From Ypsolopha sequella (lineage: Eukaryota; Arthropoda; Insecta; Lepidoptera; Ypsolophidae): DNA of 64,000 nucleotides. The stretch covers positions 2,489,201-2,553,200 of the forward strand of contig OW203984.1 in NCBI GenBank assembly GCA_934047225.1, in the 5' to 3' direction. Positions 1 through 9,895 of this stretch are shown one piece after another. The first letter of the stretch is position 1, and each line of letters starts with the position of its first letter. Below the pieces are notes generated by a model. That model was not told the DNA's origin, searched no databases, and saw only the letters and a program-made list of their open reading frames with translations. The position numbers and the translations under genes were made by a program.

Positions 1-111
1 AAACACTTTACGTCGGATTCTTTTGGACCAAACGAAAATTTAAAATGGAGACTTTTAAAAGCAGATGCCTTACCAACGTTATATTTACCAGATACAGACA
101 CATTGGTAACC
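1..111 (+). pseudogene. THAP zinc-finger domain, C-terminal half (fragment)
   Basis: The plus strand, frame 1, reads as the second half of a THAP DNA-binding domain: an HF pair (HFTSDSF), then a WRLLKADALPTLYLP stretch matching the family's conserved 'LK..A.PT...P' tail. The N-terminal C2 half is off the window. The frame stops at 118-120, but a donor-like GTAACC follows codon TTG near 111 and an acceptor-like TTTTAG lies near 208, so it may be an exon. THAP domains occur in host transcription factors and in P-element-type transposases. The downstream sequence belongs to a dispersed repeat with a second copy at 40.5 kb, which favours a transposon origin. The domain call is fairly sure; whether it is expressed is unknown. 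Confidence 0.5.
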
Positions 112-254
112 TTTAAATAATTATGTATAATTGCATTATCAATCTTGTTTGTAGGTACGTGCTTGTACTATACTATAGTATATTAACTCGATAATTTTTC
201 AATTTTAGGCAACAGAACCAGTAGCTATGGATGTCTGTGGTTTAGAAAAGTGCA

Positions 255-576
255 TACTTCTGTGTTCGCAAATCGTTCTGAAAGGCCTGTTCGTTCACGT
301 TACTGCCGTGATCGACTTCACGAAAAAATTCCGCAGATCAAGACATTTTCGTACTTAGTGGTTGACAATAAAAGTACTTTGACAGGGTAGTTCTATCGTG
401 AAATGAATTTTGGGAATGCTTATTGACTTGAACTGCGCATAATTTGATTTCTTATTACAGGTTATTAGGTATTTTAATCGTTCATTATTTGTTATTAGTT
501 ATTATTCAAGATAAGTTGATGTTTATTCGATAGAAAAAAAAAAAAAAAATTACCTCTGTAGTAATTGCGCTGTCAT
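255..576 (+). repeat. Old dispersed repeat, left part (copy A)
   Basis: This sequence matches 40526-40740 at moderate identity. Shared landmarks are 'cgacttcacgaaa', 'gcattttcgta/acattttcgta', 'aaagtacttt' and 'attacag'. The right part of the same repeat resumes after the BEL element at 7590-7770. Both copies have an acceptor-like pyrimidine-rich 'attacag', so the repeat may derive from a spliced transposon gene, perhaps linked to the THAP fragment just upstream. Confidence 0.55.
572..576. repeat. Target site duplication of BEL element, left copy
   Basis: GTCAT directly abuts the TG end of the LTR at 577 and is repeated at 7590-7594 directly after the CA end of the other LTR. A 5-bp duplication is usual for BEL/Pao integrases. 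Confidence 0.9.
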
Positions 577-1030
577 TGTGGGTGCCGAATAGGTTTTTGG
601 TAAAAGGAGATGGGAGTACCTTAGCGAGTATCCTTCTATGCTTCGATAGTCCAGTTGGGTCAGCACACCACAAAGCACTTAAAAAGTTAGATTTTCACAC
701 AACACAATGCATTCCTTGAATGCACGCAGGATAGGTATTTTTATTTGAGTCTATATAGTTATTTTGAATATTTAATTGATCTTATTTAGAGCGCTCGCGC
801 AAGCCGGCAATTCGGATATTTTTCGGAAGAAGATTAGTTCTTGTTTTTCACGTGGTGGCGTAGTTGTCGCTTCTTGCGTCCTTTTTCTTTATTCAGCGAA
901 GAGAAGGATGGGTATAGGAATATAGTAAAAATGAATAGTTTTTCTTTGTATGAGTGATTTGTGTGATAGTGTGTGTGCACTTATTAAATGTAAAGTAATA
1001 AATATTAAATTAAGTAACGCGGCGCGTACA
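577..1030 (-). repeat. 3' LTR of BEL element
   Basis: This 454-bp LTR begins TG and ends CA on either strand reading. It differs from the 5' LTR at a single base (T at 756 against A at 7315). It holds AT-rich sequence and the run 'taataaatattaaattaag' near the GCGCGTACA end. Confidence 0.95.
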
Positions 1031-1045
1031 ACTTCCCCCCGGCCT
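1031..1045 (-). other. Polypurine tract of BEL element
   Basis: Read on the minus strand, GGGGGGAAGT lies directly before the TG of the 3' LTR. This is the expected place and composition for the plus-strand primer of reverse transcription. Confidence 0.75.
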
Positions 1046-1160
1046 GGAGGTTTCCTCCAGAAAAAAAACGCGTAAAAACATTAAAGTATTAAAGAAAACT
1101 AAAACTAATATTGACTCTGTCAAAGTAAAAAGTCAGAGTATGCGTGTACAATAAAATAAA

Positions 1161-4100
1161 CTATTGTAGAGGAAGTGGACAGAGACGCACGACAGGTCGT
1201 ACGTAGCTCCCATTTATGGTTTTTACCTTTGCGGCTCTCACAATACTGTCCTTACCAGGATATACTTCTTCGCCTATTCCCAGCGGCCAACACATTGGAT
1301 GAGCTCTCATGTCTTTAATTACTACGAGGGTTCCTATTTTAATAGGATTAGCGGGTGTTAACCACTTCTCTCTCTGCTGGAGAGAAGTCAGATATTCTTG
1401 GCTCCAACGACGCCAGAAAGAATGCGTTATTTTATTTAATAGTTGATAACGAGTTAAGCGGTTATCCAACTGGTCAGTGTAATCCTCAGCTGGTAAATAT
1501 TTAAGAGGCGTTACGTTTAAAAAGTGACAAGGAGTAAGGGCGGAGAGATCTGACGGATCAGAGCTGAGAACGCATAGAGGGCGGCTATTTAACAGACCTT
1601 CTATCTGGACCAAGACGGTTGAAAATTCTTCATAAGTGAGTACTTGTGAGCCTATAACTTTGTATAAATGAGTCTTTACAGAACGGACATTAATCTCTAC
1701 GAGACCGTTAAAATGGGGCCCAAAGGGGGGGCTATGCTTAAACTGAATGCGAAATTCGGCTAATTGTTGAGTTAAGTATGTATTATGAGCATCAGATTGT
1801 AAGAGGGCGTACATTTCATCTAGTTTGCGTTTCGCACCAATAAAATTGGTACCTCCGTCGCTATAGATCATAGAGACGGGGCCTCTTCGACAAATGAAGC
1901 GTTTAAAGGCGGCGAGGAAGAGATCGGAACTTAAGTCAGAGACCAACTCCAAGTGGAGAGCCTTTGTTATAAGACAAACAAATAGGCATATGTAGGCCTT
2001 ATGACTTTTAATGCCACGGCGGCGAATGTGCGTAATATAGAAAGGGCCACAATAGTCGACTAAGGAATAAACAAAGCTCTTAGCTTCTGAGACACGGAAT
2101 GAGGGTAAATCTCCCATGAGTGGGTATGTAGATTTCGGGTTGAGTTTGAAATATATATTGCATTTGTGAACTCTCTGGCGAATAAGGTTCCTGGCTGCGA
2201 GAATCCAGAATTTCTGCCTTATAAGCGAGAGCAAGAGAGCAGGACCAGTGTGTAGATTGGTATAATGAAAATGATCAACAATTAGTTGCGTTATACGGTC
2301 TTTAGCGGGGAGTAATATAGGGTGTTTTTGCCCATAATCTAAGTCTGAATTCTTGAGTCGGCCTCCTACTCTAAGAATTCCATGGTCCAGGAACGGATTT
2401 AATTTAAGTAAAGCGAGACTACAGCGTTTATTTATATTAAGCGCTGAAATATCTTGGGCGAAATGCTTATTTTGTAAATAGCGTATGATGTAAATTTCTG
2501 CAAAATCCAAATCTGATACGGTTATCAGACCGCGAGAGGCTAAGCGTTTGGAAAAGCGTAAGACGTAGACCATGGAGTGTAATAACTTCTTCCAGGTGGA
2601 GACACGATCAGCTAATTCCTGTATAGGGTTTAGTAAACCAGACTGTGAGACTTCAACTTTGAGCGCAATAGTCTTGGCTTCGAGATGTTGTTTGTTGGGC
2701 AAGAAAGGTTTTATAGGCCACTCAGCGAGAGGAGATGTGGTCCACGCAGGAGAGTGAAACCAAAGATCATTAGATATGAGAGATTTAGGAGTCACTGGAC
2801 GAGTTATAACGTCAGCGGGGTTTTCCTGTCCACTGATGTGAAACCAATGTTTTGCGGGAGTTTTAGCGTTTATTTCTGAAATGCGGTTTGCGACAAATGT
2901 ATGAAATCTAAAAGCGGGTGAGTGTATCCACGTCAGTGCAACAGTGGAGTCTGAAAATGCAAATATTTTGTTTATATAAATACGTTTGCCTATAATTTCA
3001 CATAGAGCAAAGAGTAAGTTGGACAAGAGGAGACTTGCACAAAGCTCAAGACGAGGAAGAGACAACTTTTTGAGCGGTGCTATTCTTGACTTTGATGCGA
3101 GGAGCGCGACTGTACCTCCAAGATCCTCAGCGGAACCTACTCTGATATAGACGACAGCACCGTAACACTGCTCACTTGCGTCAGCGAAGCCTATGAGCGT
3201 GACATGAGTGCCTGCGGTTACGCCGTTGTGGCGCGGAATCTTTATCTGCTGAAGAATGTGAAGTTCAGAGTGGAATTGGTGCCACTTTGAGAGGATAGTT
3301 TTATTGAGTATGGGTGTGTCCCAGTCAATACCGAGTTTGCAACACTCTTGGAATAAGAGTTTCATAAAAGCGACAACAGGACTTATAAGATCCAAGGGAT
3401 CGAAGAGGCGGGCGGTTACAGAGAGAACGGTGCGTTTTGTAAATTCTTCATTCTCTACTTTAATTTTGAAAAAGAAAATATCTTCAATAGGTTTCCATTT
3501 CATGCCTACTATTTTAGCGTTAGCGTTAGCGTCAAATTCAACCGCTTCTGTGTTTTTCTGTGTAGAGGGAATTTTATTCACCATTTCCGTATTATTAGAG
3601 ATCCACTTGATGAGTCTAAAACCCCCGGCCGTGAACAGGTCGACCATTTGACTATAAGTCTGTTCGGCTACGTGTAGGCCATCGACAGAATTAACATAGT
3701 CATCCATGTACATGTGGTTTTCGGCTTCATGTGAGGCGAGCGGATAGCGTTCGCGTTCATCAGCGGCGAGCTGCCGTACGACTCTCATGGCAAGGTAAGG
3801 GGAGCTAGATACTCCAAAAGAGACTCTATTAAACTCATATGTATCAATTTTTGCGGTTGGATCGAAGCGAAATAGGATGCGTTGATACTTATGGTGCGAA
3901 GGAGTGAGACAGACGCGGAAGAACATTTTTTCTATGTCTGCCGAGAGAGCGACAGAGAACAAGCGTAGGTTTACCAAAAGCTCGAATATTGTATTTTGTA
4001 AGTTCGGCCCTGTATAAAGCAGGTTGTTTAAAGAGTTACCGGAAGTGGTAGCGGAACTAGCGTTCAGAACAATCCTTATTTTAGATGAAGTCTTGTCAGG

Positions 4101-5927
4101 GCGATAAACAGCTCTATGCGGGATGTAATAACCTTCAGTAGAAGGATTGTCTACTTTCGAGAGGTAACCTTTATTTATATAATCTTTAAGCGTTTCGTTG
4201 TAACCTTCTCTGATTTCAGAGTTAGAGTCTAAACTCTTTTCTAGTTTGATTAAGCGGCATTTTGCGATAGCGTATGAATTTCCTAGCTCGGTAGGCTCAT
4301 GTTTAAATGGTAGGTGCACGGTATATTCACCAGTGTCACTGCGGGTTGTCGTAGACTGAAATATCTCTTCGCATATCTCATCATCTTGGCTTATATGTTT
4401 CTTAGACGGGACATGTTCAAGTTCCCAAAAGGACTGCGTGAGTGTTTCTAAAGAAGGGTGCACGAAGGCACAGAAAGCGTCATTAAAGGAAGATGTATAA
4501 TTTTCTTGTAAGCATTTGGCTTTACCCATGGCGACATAGCCTAAGGTTGTCTCAATAGCGACAAGAGAAGAATTAGGAGACATAATTTTGCCACTTCCTA
4601 ATAAAAGCGGGAATAATTCATTGCCTATAAGACAATCAATTTCAGCGGGAGAGTTAAAGCTTTCATCAGCCATTTGTAAGTTGCGTAAATGCGTTAAATC
4701 AGAGGTGTCAATCGGTGTGTTTGGTAAATGATCAGTAATTGTATCTATTACGCGAGCATTGACATTGTATTGACAACGCGGATCAAAGCGAGATTGCATG
4801 GTAAAACGAGTGAAACCGAGTGAAGAACTCTGTGAACATCCTATTCCTTTAATTGTAGAAGGCGCGTGATTTATTTTCAAATTTAATCGTTCACAACATT
4901 TTCGTGAAATAAAATGACTCATCGCACCGGTGTCCAAGAAAATCCGAACTTTAACTGGTTTTCCAGCGTTATTATTTACGTACACGGTAGCGGTAGGCAA
5001 CAAAACCGTGGTGTTGTTAAAATTATTTGCACTAGGAGTGACAACTGACAACGCCGTGTCATTTGTATTAACGCGTGAAGCTTGCTCAACGTGGTTGGGC
5101 TGTGACAAAGCAGGCGAGTGCGGTTGTGGTGCGGAGAGCGCGGGGGGTGCGCGTGAGTTGACCTGTTGCGGCGTCTGTGCGGGAGTCGAGCGAGCGGAAG
5201 GTGCGATCGGCGGCGGCGGCGGGCCGGCGGCGGCGCAGGAGCCCCTATGGCTCGGTGCGTGATGCGAAGAGGTTGCGGGTTCGATTCTCGGTTGAAAATT
5301 TGAATTCTCAATATGTAACTGAGTATGATGTCTGCGTCTGCAAACACCACAGCGATTTAGCGATTTGCAATTTTGCGTAGCGTGGAAACCTAGACAGTTG
5401 GAGCAAAAATTATAATTTCTGACAGCGTGATTTTTATCATAAGCGTTGAGATTAATAAAATATGAACATTTGTATAGCGGGTGGACTTCACCTTTACACA
5501 AAACACAGGCGCGAGGTTGATTATGGTTTGGTTGAAAGTCTGAGTTTACAAGAAAAGTTTTAGTTTTACTAGAAGCGGGCAAATTGTAACTTTTAGCGGG
5601 AGCGGGTGAATTGTAGTTTTTATTAGCGTTTTGAAAGGGTTTCGAAACGGATGACGGGCGTAGTAAGTGAAGTTTACTTTGTTCCTTTACAAACTGAACA
5701 ACGTCTGCAAATTTAGGGATAGATACGTCGCGGTTCTTTTGTTCAAAGAGCGCTACAGTTTCGCGGTCGAGTTTTGAGAGGGCCAGATGCGTTATCATGA
5801 AGTCTGACAAATCTTTGATTTTTAATTGTTGGAGTGCGGCCTCGGCAGCGCAGAACTGCTCAAGGAAGTGATCTAATGATCCAGCGGAAGCGTTAAGATT
5901 GGGTTTATAGTGCAGCATTTGTTCCAC
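1161..5927 (-). CDS. pol: BEL/Pao gag C-terminus plus pol polyprotein
   Basis: A 1588-residue frame carrying the replication enzymes. Residues 1-90 continue the gag fold. Cys/His-rich knuckles follow at about 141-205. A proline-rich linker spans 230-280. An aspartic protease with LDTGA lies at 331-335. Reverse transcriptase has YMDD at about 740-743. A Pao-type RNase H region shows GFADAS, LPRLELCA, FSDST and NPADV at about 913-1040. The integrase has an HHCC zinc part (HFHYTNLH...C) and acidic D, D, E residues in VDYCGPF, YSDGGTNF and NGLVEINV. It ends with the usual BEL tail VRPVVRL. The ATG at 5927 is probably not the true start, because upstream sequence in this frame encodes expected gag residues before a stop near 5951. 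Product and family are certain; production of an active polyprotein is not. Confidence 0.93.
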   Translation of the reverse strand: MEQMLHYKPNLNASAGSLDHFLEQFCAAEAALQQLKIKDLSDFMITHLALSKLDRETVALFEQKNRDVSIPKFADVVQFVKEQSKLHLLRPSSVSKPFQNANKNYNSPAPAKSYNLPASSKTKTFLVNSDFQPNHNQPRACVLCKGEVHPLYKCSYFINLNAYDKNHAVRNYNFCSNCLGFHATQNCKSLNRCGVCRRRHHTQLHIENSNFQPRIEPATSSHHAPSHRGSCAAAGPPPPPIAPSARSTPAQTPQQVNSRAPPALSAPQPHSPALSQPNHVEQASRVNTNDTALSVVTPSANNFNNTTVLLPTATVYVNNNAGKPVKVRIFLDTGAMSHFISRKCCERLNLKINHAPSTIKGIGCSQSSSLGFTRFTMQSRFDPRCQYNVNARVIDTITDHLPNTPIDTSDLTHLRNLQMADESFNSPAEIDCLIGNELFPLLLGSGKIMSPNSSLVAIETTLGYVAMGKAKCLQENYTSSFNDAFCAFVHPSLETLTQSFWELEHVPSKKHISQDDEICEEIFQSTTTRSDTGEYTVHLPFKHEPTELGNSYAIAKCRLIKLEKSLDSNSEIREGYNETLKDYINKGYLSKVDNPSTEGYYIPHRAVYRPDKTSSKIRIVLNASSATTSGNSLNNLLYTGPNLQNTIFELLVNLRLFSVALSADIEKMFFRVCLTPSHHKYQRILFRFDPTAKIDTYEFNRVSFGVSSSPYLAMRVVRQLAADERERYPLASHEAENHMYMDDYVNSVDGLHVAEQTYSQMVDLFTAGGFRLIKWISNNTEMVNKIPSTQKNTEAVEFDANANAKIVGMKWKPIEDIFFFKIKVENEEFTKRTVLSVTARLFDPLDLISPVVAFMKLLFQECCKLGIDWDTPILNKTILSKWHQFHSELHILQQIKIPRHNGVTAGTHVTLIGFADASEQCYGAVVYIRVGSAEDLGGTVALLASKSRIAPLKKLSLPRLELCASLLLSNLLFALCEIIGKRIYINKIFAFSDSTVALTWIHSPAFRFHTFVANRISEINAKTPAKHWFHISGQENPADVITRPVTPKSLISNDLWFHSPAWTTSPLAEWPIKPFLPNKQHLEAKTIALKVEVSQSGLLNPIQELADRVSTWKKLLHSMVYVLRFSKRLASRGLITVSDLDFAEIYIIRYLQNKHFAQDISALNINKRCSLALLKLNPFLDHGILRVGGRLKNSDLDYGQKHPILLPAKDRITQLIVDHFHYTNLHTGPALLLSLIRQKFWILAARNLIRQRVHKCNIYFKLNPKSTYPLMGDLPSFRVSEAKSFVYSLVDYCGPFYITHIRRRGIKSHKAYICLFVCLITKALHLELVSDLSSDLFLAAFKRFICRRGPVSMIYSDGGTNFIGAKRKLDEMYALLQSDAHNTYLTQQLAEFRIQFKHSPPFGPHFNGLVEINVRSVKTHLYKVIGSQVLTYEEFSTVLVQIEGLLNSRPLCVLSSDPSDLSALTPCHFLNVTPLKYLPAEDYTDQLDNRLTRYQLLNKITHSFWRRWSQEYLTSLQQREKWLTPANPIKIGTLVVIKDMRAHPMCWPLGIGEEVYPGKDSIVRAAKVKTINGSYVRPVVRLCPLPLQ

Positions 5928-6532
5928 ATAATTAGAAGCTTGAATTCTTTATCGTCATATTTCTCGATAAGTGCGTTCCAAATGATGGGGTAGTTATCAC
6001 CAGTAGGTGGTAAGCCAGAGCAAACCGTGAGCGCCTTACCACTCAATTTGCCTATTAGGTATTGTACTTTCTCAGCGTTAGCTAACCTAGCGTTGTTGTG
6101 AATGAGATTACGAAAGTTTTCGTAAAACTGTAACCACTTAGTCGGGTTTCCATCGAATGAAACCAAGTCTAGCGGGGGTAATTTTTTGTTTAAAAAATCA
6201 TTGCTTGCGAGATTTGACTCGAGTGAACTTTGCACTGATTTTATAGAACAGTAAAGCCCATCAAATGCGTGTAGGACTTTGAAGTCGGGAGTAGCGTCTT
6301 CATCGACTTCCAAGATCGCAATGTTGAGCTGGTCTATTATAGCGGAGAACTCAGTTCTAGTTTTCTCTAAAGACTGGCATCTGCTTAAAAACTGAGTCCT
6401 TAATTGCGGTGTGGAAACGTCCAGGCTTAGATCGTAAATGCTTTGAACTAGCTCAAATAAATTTTCTTTTTTAGCTTCTAAAAATTTGCATTCAGATGTA
6501 AGTTTCGGCGTTTCATCCTTCTTGGGAGGCAT
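5873..6532 (-). CDS. gag: BEL/Pao gag N-terminal frame (frame break at 3' end)
   Basis: A 219-residue frame starting at an ATG (MPPKKDETPKL) after the leader. It resembles the DUF1759-type gag of BEL elements: a helical N-terminus, then 'SFDGNPTKWLQFYENFRNLI' and 'EKYDDK'. After the DDK codons the frame runs into unrelated residues and stops at 5873. The expected gag continuation lies in the frame shared with pol, so one base appears to be lost in the A run at 5948-5950. No canonical slippery heptamer is visible there. The break is therefore more likely a mutation or assembly error than programmed shifting, though that cannot be excluded. Confidence 0.85.
   Translation of the reverse strand: MPPKKDETPKLTSECKFLEAKKENLFELVQSIYDLSLDVSTPQLRTQFLSRCQSLEKTRTEFSAIIDQLNIAILEVDEDATPDFKVLHAFDGLYCSIKSVQSSLESNLASNDFLNKKLPPLDLVSFDGNPTKWLQFYENFRNLIHNNARLANAEKVQYLIGKLSGKALTVCSGLPPTGDNYPIIWNALIEKYDDKEFKLLIMWNKCCTINPILTLPLDH
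5945..5952 (-). other. Frame break between gag and pol
   Basis: On the minus strand the gag frame passes through GAT AAA GAA. The frame that continues gag into pol is displaced by one base at this short A run. A single missing A explains both frames. Confidence 0.6.
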
Positions 6533-7109
6533 TTTTTCAAGCTAATGATAATGAGAAGGTAGGTGCGAAATAAAGTTAGCGCTTAAGAGAAACCGCGAAT
6601 TAATCGGTTGGTATCTGTACCAAATATTATTTATTTATTTACTAGCGTGAAATCGTGATATTCAATAAAGAATTCGATACATAGATAAAGGAGAAAATAT
6701 CAAATAAGCGTAGACGGGGTACCTTCCTAGTGCGTTGTGTATGAGTGAGTTTAAATGTAAGCGAATTAAAGGCGAGAGTTGCGTGAACGGTAACGCGTAC
6801 CTTGAACGATGCAGGCAGCGCAGGCGGCACTATTTTGTGCAAGCGGTGACAAATAAACAAAAAGATGGCGGGCTACTTACGTGTACTAGGTTATGGAAAT
6901 TAAGAACAAATACCTAGTCTAGTTAATTTCCTTATGGAGGGAAGCGTGGAGGAGCGTTTTAAGCGTAAAATAGAAGCGGAGGCGTTATGTATTTAAGCGA
7001 AAAAAAAGATAATATCTAGTGATATCGGTATAAAAATGGCGGAGCCGCGTGGTTTGTATTTCGAGAATTTTGCGTATTTTGTTGAGTATGGTGAGTAAAG
7101 AGTAGATGT

Positions 7110-7133
7110 AGGATCGGGGAGAAGGACCAAAGA
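7110..7133 (-). other. Possible primer-binding site of BEL element
   Basis: A few bases inside the 5' LTR, the minus strand reads TGGTCCTTCTCCCCGATC, which would pair with the CCA-ending 3' end of a tRNA. Which tRNA cannot be decided from the sequence. Confidence 0.4.
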
Positions 7134-7135
7134 CT

Positions 7136-7589
7136 TGTGGGTGCCGAATAGGTTTTTGGTAAAAGGAGATGGGAGTACCTTAGCGAGTATCCTTCTATGC
7201 TTCGATAGTCCAGTTGGGTCAGCACACCACAAAGCACTTAAAAAGTTAGATTTTCACACAACACAATGCATTCCTTGAATGCACGCAGGATAGGTATTTT
7301 TATTTGAGTCTATAAAGTTATTTTGAATATTTAATTGATCTTATTTAGAGCGCTCGCGCAAGCCGGCAATTCGGATATTTTTCGGAAGAAGATTAGTTCT
7401 TGTTTTTCACGTGGTGGCGTAGTTGTCGCTTCTTGCGTCCTTTTTCTTTATTCAGCGAAGAGAAGGATGGGTATAGGAATATAGTAAAAATGAATAGTTT
7501 TTCTTTGTATGAGTGATTTGTGTGATAGTGTGTGTGCACTTATTAAATGTAAAGTAATAAATATTAAATTAAGTAACGCGGCGCGTACA
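7136..7589 (-). repeat. 5' LTR of BEL element
   Basis: 454 bp, identical to the 3' LTR except A at 7315. In the element's direction it starts TGTACGCGCC and ends CCCACA. It should contain the element's promoter and polyadenylation signals. Confidence 0.95.
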
Positions 7590-7594
7590 GTCAT
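7590..7594. repeat. Target site duplication of BEL element, right copy
   Basis: GTCAT, matching 572-576. Confidence 0.9.
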
Positions 7595-7770
7595 CGCTCA
7601 TCATTGACATAATATTATTATTACGAATCCTGTAAGTCTATGATTATTATGATTTCTATTGTTGCGATTAATTCCTTCCTCCTTGATTGAACAAAGACGC
7701 GACATCAACGAACATCTATTTGATTGAGTTAAGAGGCGACTTAAAAAGTATCCACTTAAATAGTTTACGG
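7590..7770 (+). repeat. Old dispersed repeat, right part (copy A)
   Basis: 'attaattccttcctccttgattgaa...gacgcgac' aligns with 'attaatttcttcctttttgaaa...tgcgtcga' at about 41210-41265. With 255-576 it rebuilds the unoccupied insertion site of the BEL element. Confidence 0.5.
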
Positions 7771-7929
7771 TTGTATCTCTGATACAAGCTACAGCATTTT
7801 TTGTACTAGAAACAAGTACAATTTTGGACTTAACTTATGTACCTACCTGCCTACGATATAGTAATTTGTACTTAATAAAAAATATTATGCTAAACGAAAG
7901 ATATCCTTTTATTAATTCCTTATTTACAC

Positions 7930-8035
7930 AATATAACATGTGTCCCACTGGGGTAGACAGAGACCACTTTGCTATTAATTCTCTTGGCCTCCTTCCAAAG
8001 CAAGAGGATGTCACCAGAAAGGTCGGTGCCTCCTG
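7930..8035 (+). repeat. SINE-like fragment
   Basis: 'tcccactggggtagacagag' resembles the 'gcctgtctctcagagtggtaggcagaga' motif at 63073-63100, a common lepidopteran dispersed repeat. It is short and diverged. Confidence 0.4.
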
Positions 8036-8039
8036 CATT

Positions 8040-9160
8040 CTCTTTTTTTTCACACTTTGATACGATATGATGTGTTGTAAGGAGATTGGTCGCGGTTCAT
8101 TTCGATTTGGCTTATTTATCGTAGTCAAAAATCGACATTGTTACATCACTAGCAAAGCAACGAACTAGTGACAACCTACCTAATTAAGAAAAAACTAATA
8201 CATATCCATCTCTCTCTAACGCACTAAAATGTCGGTAAGAAAATCAAGGATAGGTGTCTTTCTCCGCGTATTATTTTAGCCAGGTTTCTATTTGTATTCC
8301 TTATTCTGAGGTCTCGCCCTTCCTTTTCTTTGACAGTTGACACCAGTGGTGTTACACTTACCACTTACCTTTACTTTCGGTATCGATACTTTTTATCCAA
8401 GTAGGTGTCGGTCGCTCTTAACAGATTTAAGTATTTGATGAGACGCCTACGTAGGTAATTTAGCTTTTATTTATTCAATTTAACAACTTTTTTTCAATTA
8501 AGAAATTTTAGTTTTGTCGTCACCAAACCAAAAACTAAGCTTTTAACGTTAGCAGTACTATCACAGTTTTAAAAGATTGTAGGGTGCATGGACGTTTTAC
8601 CAGAATATTTTGGCCCAGGACGGTGCTAAAAAAAAGAAGTCTACAAATATTTTAGTTTTTAAAGCTAGCACGACAGGTTACAGCTACACGAAACCGTTTA
8701 TTGTGAAAACATCTCGAAAATTAGTTTTGTTTCTTTACACAAGTAAATAAGAAAGTTTTTGTCATTACATGTAGAACCACATATCTACTTGCTTAATGCT
8801 GTTTTTATTTGCGTCTAGTCCTAAAAAATGAATAACTGGTACGAGTAAGTATCGATACTTTTTGTTCGATAAAGATGTTGCATTACTACATCCCTAGCGC
8901 TTTTCATATGTCAAATGTTTTTTTTTTTACTAATGCAAAGGATAATGTTGATTAAGCCTTAGGGAAACAAATGACGTCACAAGTAACGAAAATATAAAAA
9001 TTTATAAAAAAATATTGACTGCATAAAACAGAAATTGCTTTAAATTAAGTTCATCAAATAGTCTATATATTACGAAAAAAAATTAAAATCGAATGTCGTC
9101 TGCCTGGTGAACATGGCGAATTAATACCATGAATTTTTAATGATAATAACGAACAAAATA
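8040..9160. other. AT-rich stretch without a recognised gene
   Basis: Probably within intron 4 of BCKDHB. No coding pattern or clear repeat is seen, apart from two similar 'tatcgatactttttgt/atc' snippets at about 8390 and 8850. Confidence 0.5.
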
Positions 9161-9166
9161 ATTTAA

Positions 9167-9304
9167 CATAGTAGATGCTAGTGATTGTTGGCACTTGGTG
9201 GAGTTTATAAAACATAGTAGATGCTAGTGATTGTTGGCACTTGGAGGAGTTTATAAAACATAGTAGATGCTAGTGATTGTTGGCACTTGGTGGAGTTTAT
9301 AAAA
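9167..9304. repeat. Tandem repeat, 46 bp x 3
   Basis: The unit 'catagtagatgctagtgatt...' starts at 9167, 9213 and 9259, almost without change. Confidence 0.9.
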
Positions 9305-9537
9305 CAATATTTAAAAAAAAAAATTTGTAAAAATGTAAAAAGGTTAGGATGTGTAAAAAGCCCTAGAAAATGCTTTACAGCGAAACCGGTCGGGCATAAT
9401 AATTGTACGTAATATGTGGATAAGTACAAGTGTTTTTTAAAACAAAATAATTTAAACTTATTTCCTGTTTTTTTAATTCAAGATTATTTTAACTTTTTTG
9501 ATAATTACAACATAAAAGTATAACATTCGACAGGTAA

Positions 9538-9895
9538 ATTAATCCATCCATCATCCTAGTTCGTCCACTGCTGGACATAAGCCTTTCCAGGACTTTGCCA
9601 CTCTCGGCGGTCATCCTGGAAGAATTGCCCATACTCACACACTCTGAGCAGGCGGGTTGGTGAGCGCGGTGCCGGAACCCACGCACCAGTGACGCCGCTG
9701 CCTGTCACCAGTCTGTTCCATATAAGGCCCAGCTATTAGGGATGGATATACCGCCATCCATCGGTCCCAGGCATGGTGGGCCTCCTTGTTTTTTGCCTGT
9801 GAGCTCTTACTCTCCCCCGAATTACTTCGAGGGGTCTCCAAGTAAGATGGTGGTACCTCCACAGTCGAGCCCGGCATCAGCTCTTCCACCTTTAG
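9538..9895 (-). repeat. Dispersed repeat, copy 1 of an inverted pair
   Basis: The minus strand resembles the plus strand at 12256-12545. Shared parts are the 'ctggtgacgg/aggcagc.gcgtcactgg' core, 'caccgcgctcaccaacccgc', and an end around 'ggcttatgtccagcagtgg'. It looks like the end of a retroposon, of unknown family. Confidence 0.6.

Larger units (their letters stand above)
577..7589 (-). mobile_element. Full-length BEL/Pao LTR retrotransposon
   Basis: The element is 7013 bp, transcribed on the minus strand, and bounded by 454-bp LTRs (577-1030 and 7136-7589) and a GTCAT duplication. Order in element direction: 5' LTR, possible primer-binding site, gag, pol (zinc knuckles, protease, reverse transcriptase, RNase H, integrase), purine tract, 3' LTR. 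No envelope gene is seen. The long pol frame is open and its catalytic motifs are intact, but gag and pol are in different frames around 5948-5950. Near-identical LTRs mean a recent insertion. It sits inside an older repeat, in what is probably intron 4 of BCKDHB, on the same strand as that gene. Confidence 0.95.

Noticed and set aside
3304..3651. 115-codon plus-strand frame, and others at 2572, 2685, 4930 and 5177
   Set aside because: They are antisense to the BEL pol frame, which has all the catalytic motifs. They have no motif of their own.
5255..5300. tRNA B-box-like 'gcgggttcgattctcgg' suggesting a tRNA or SINE
   Set aside because: It lies inside the open pol frame, has no matching A box or stem structure, and is best taken as coding sequence.
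9489..9889. Minus-strand frames of 65 and 84 codons
   Set aside because: They fall in a dispersed repeat whose second copy (12256-12545) does not keep the frame.
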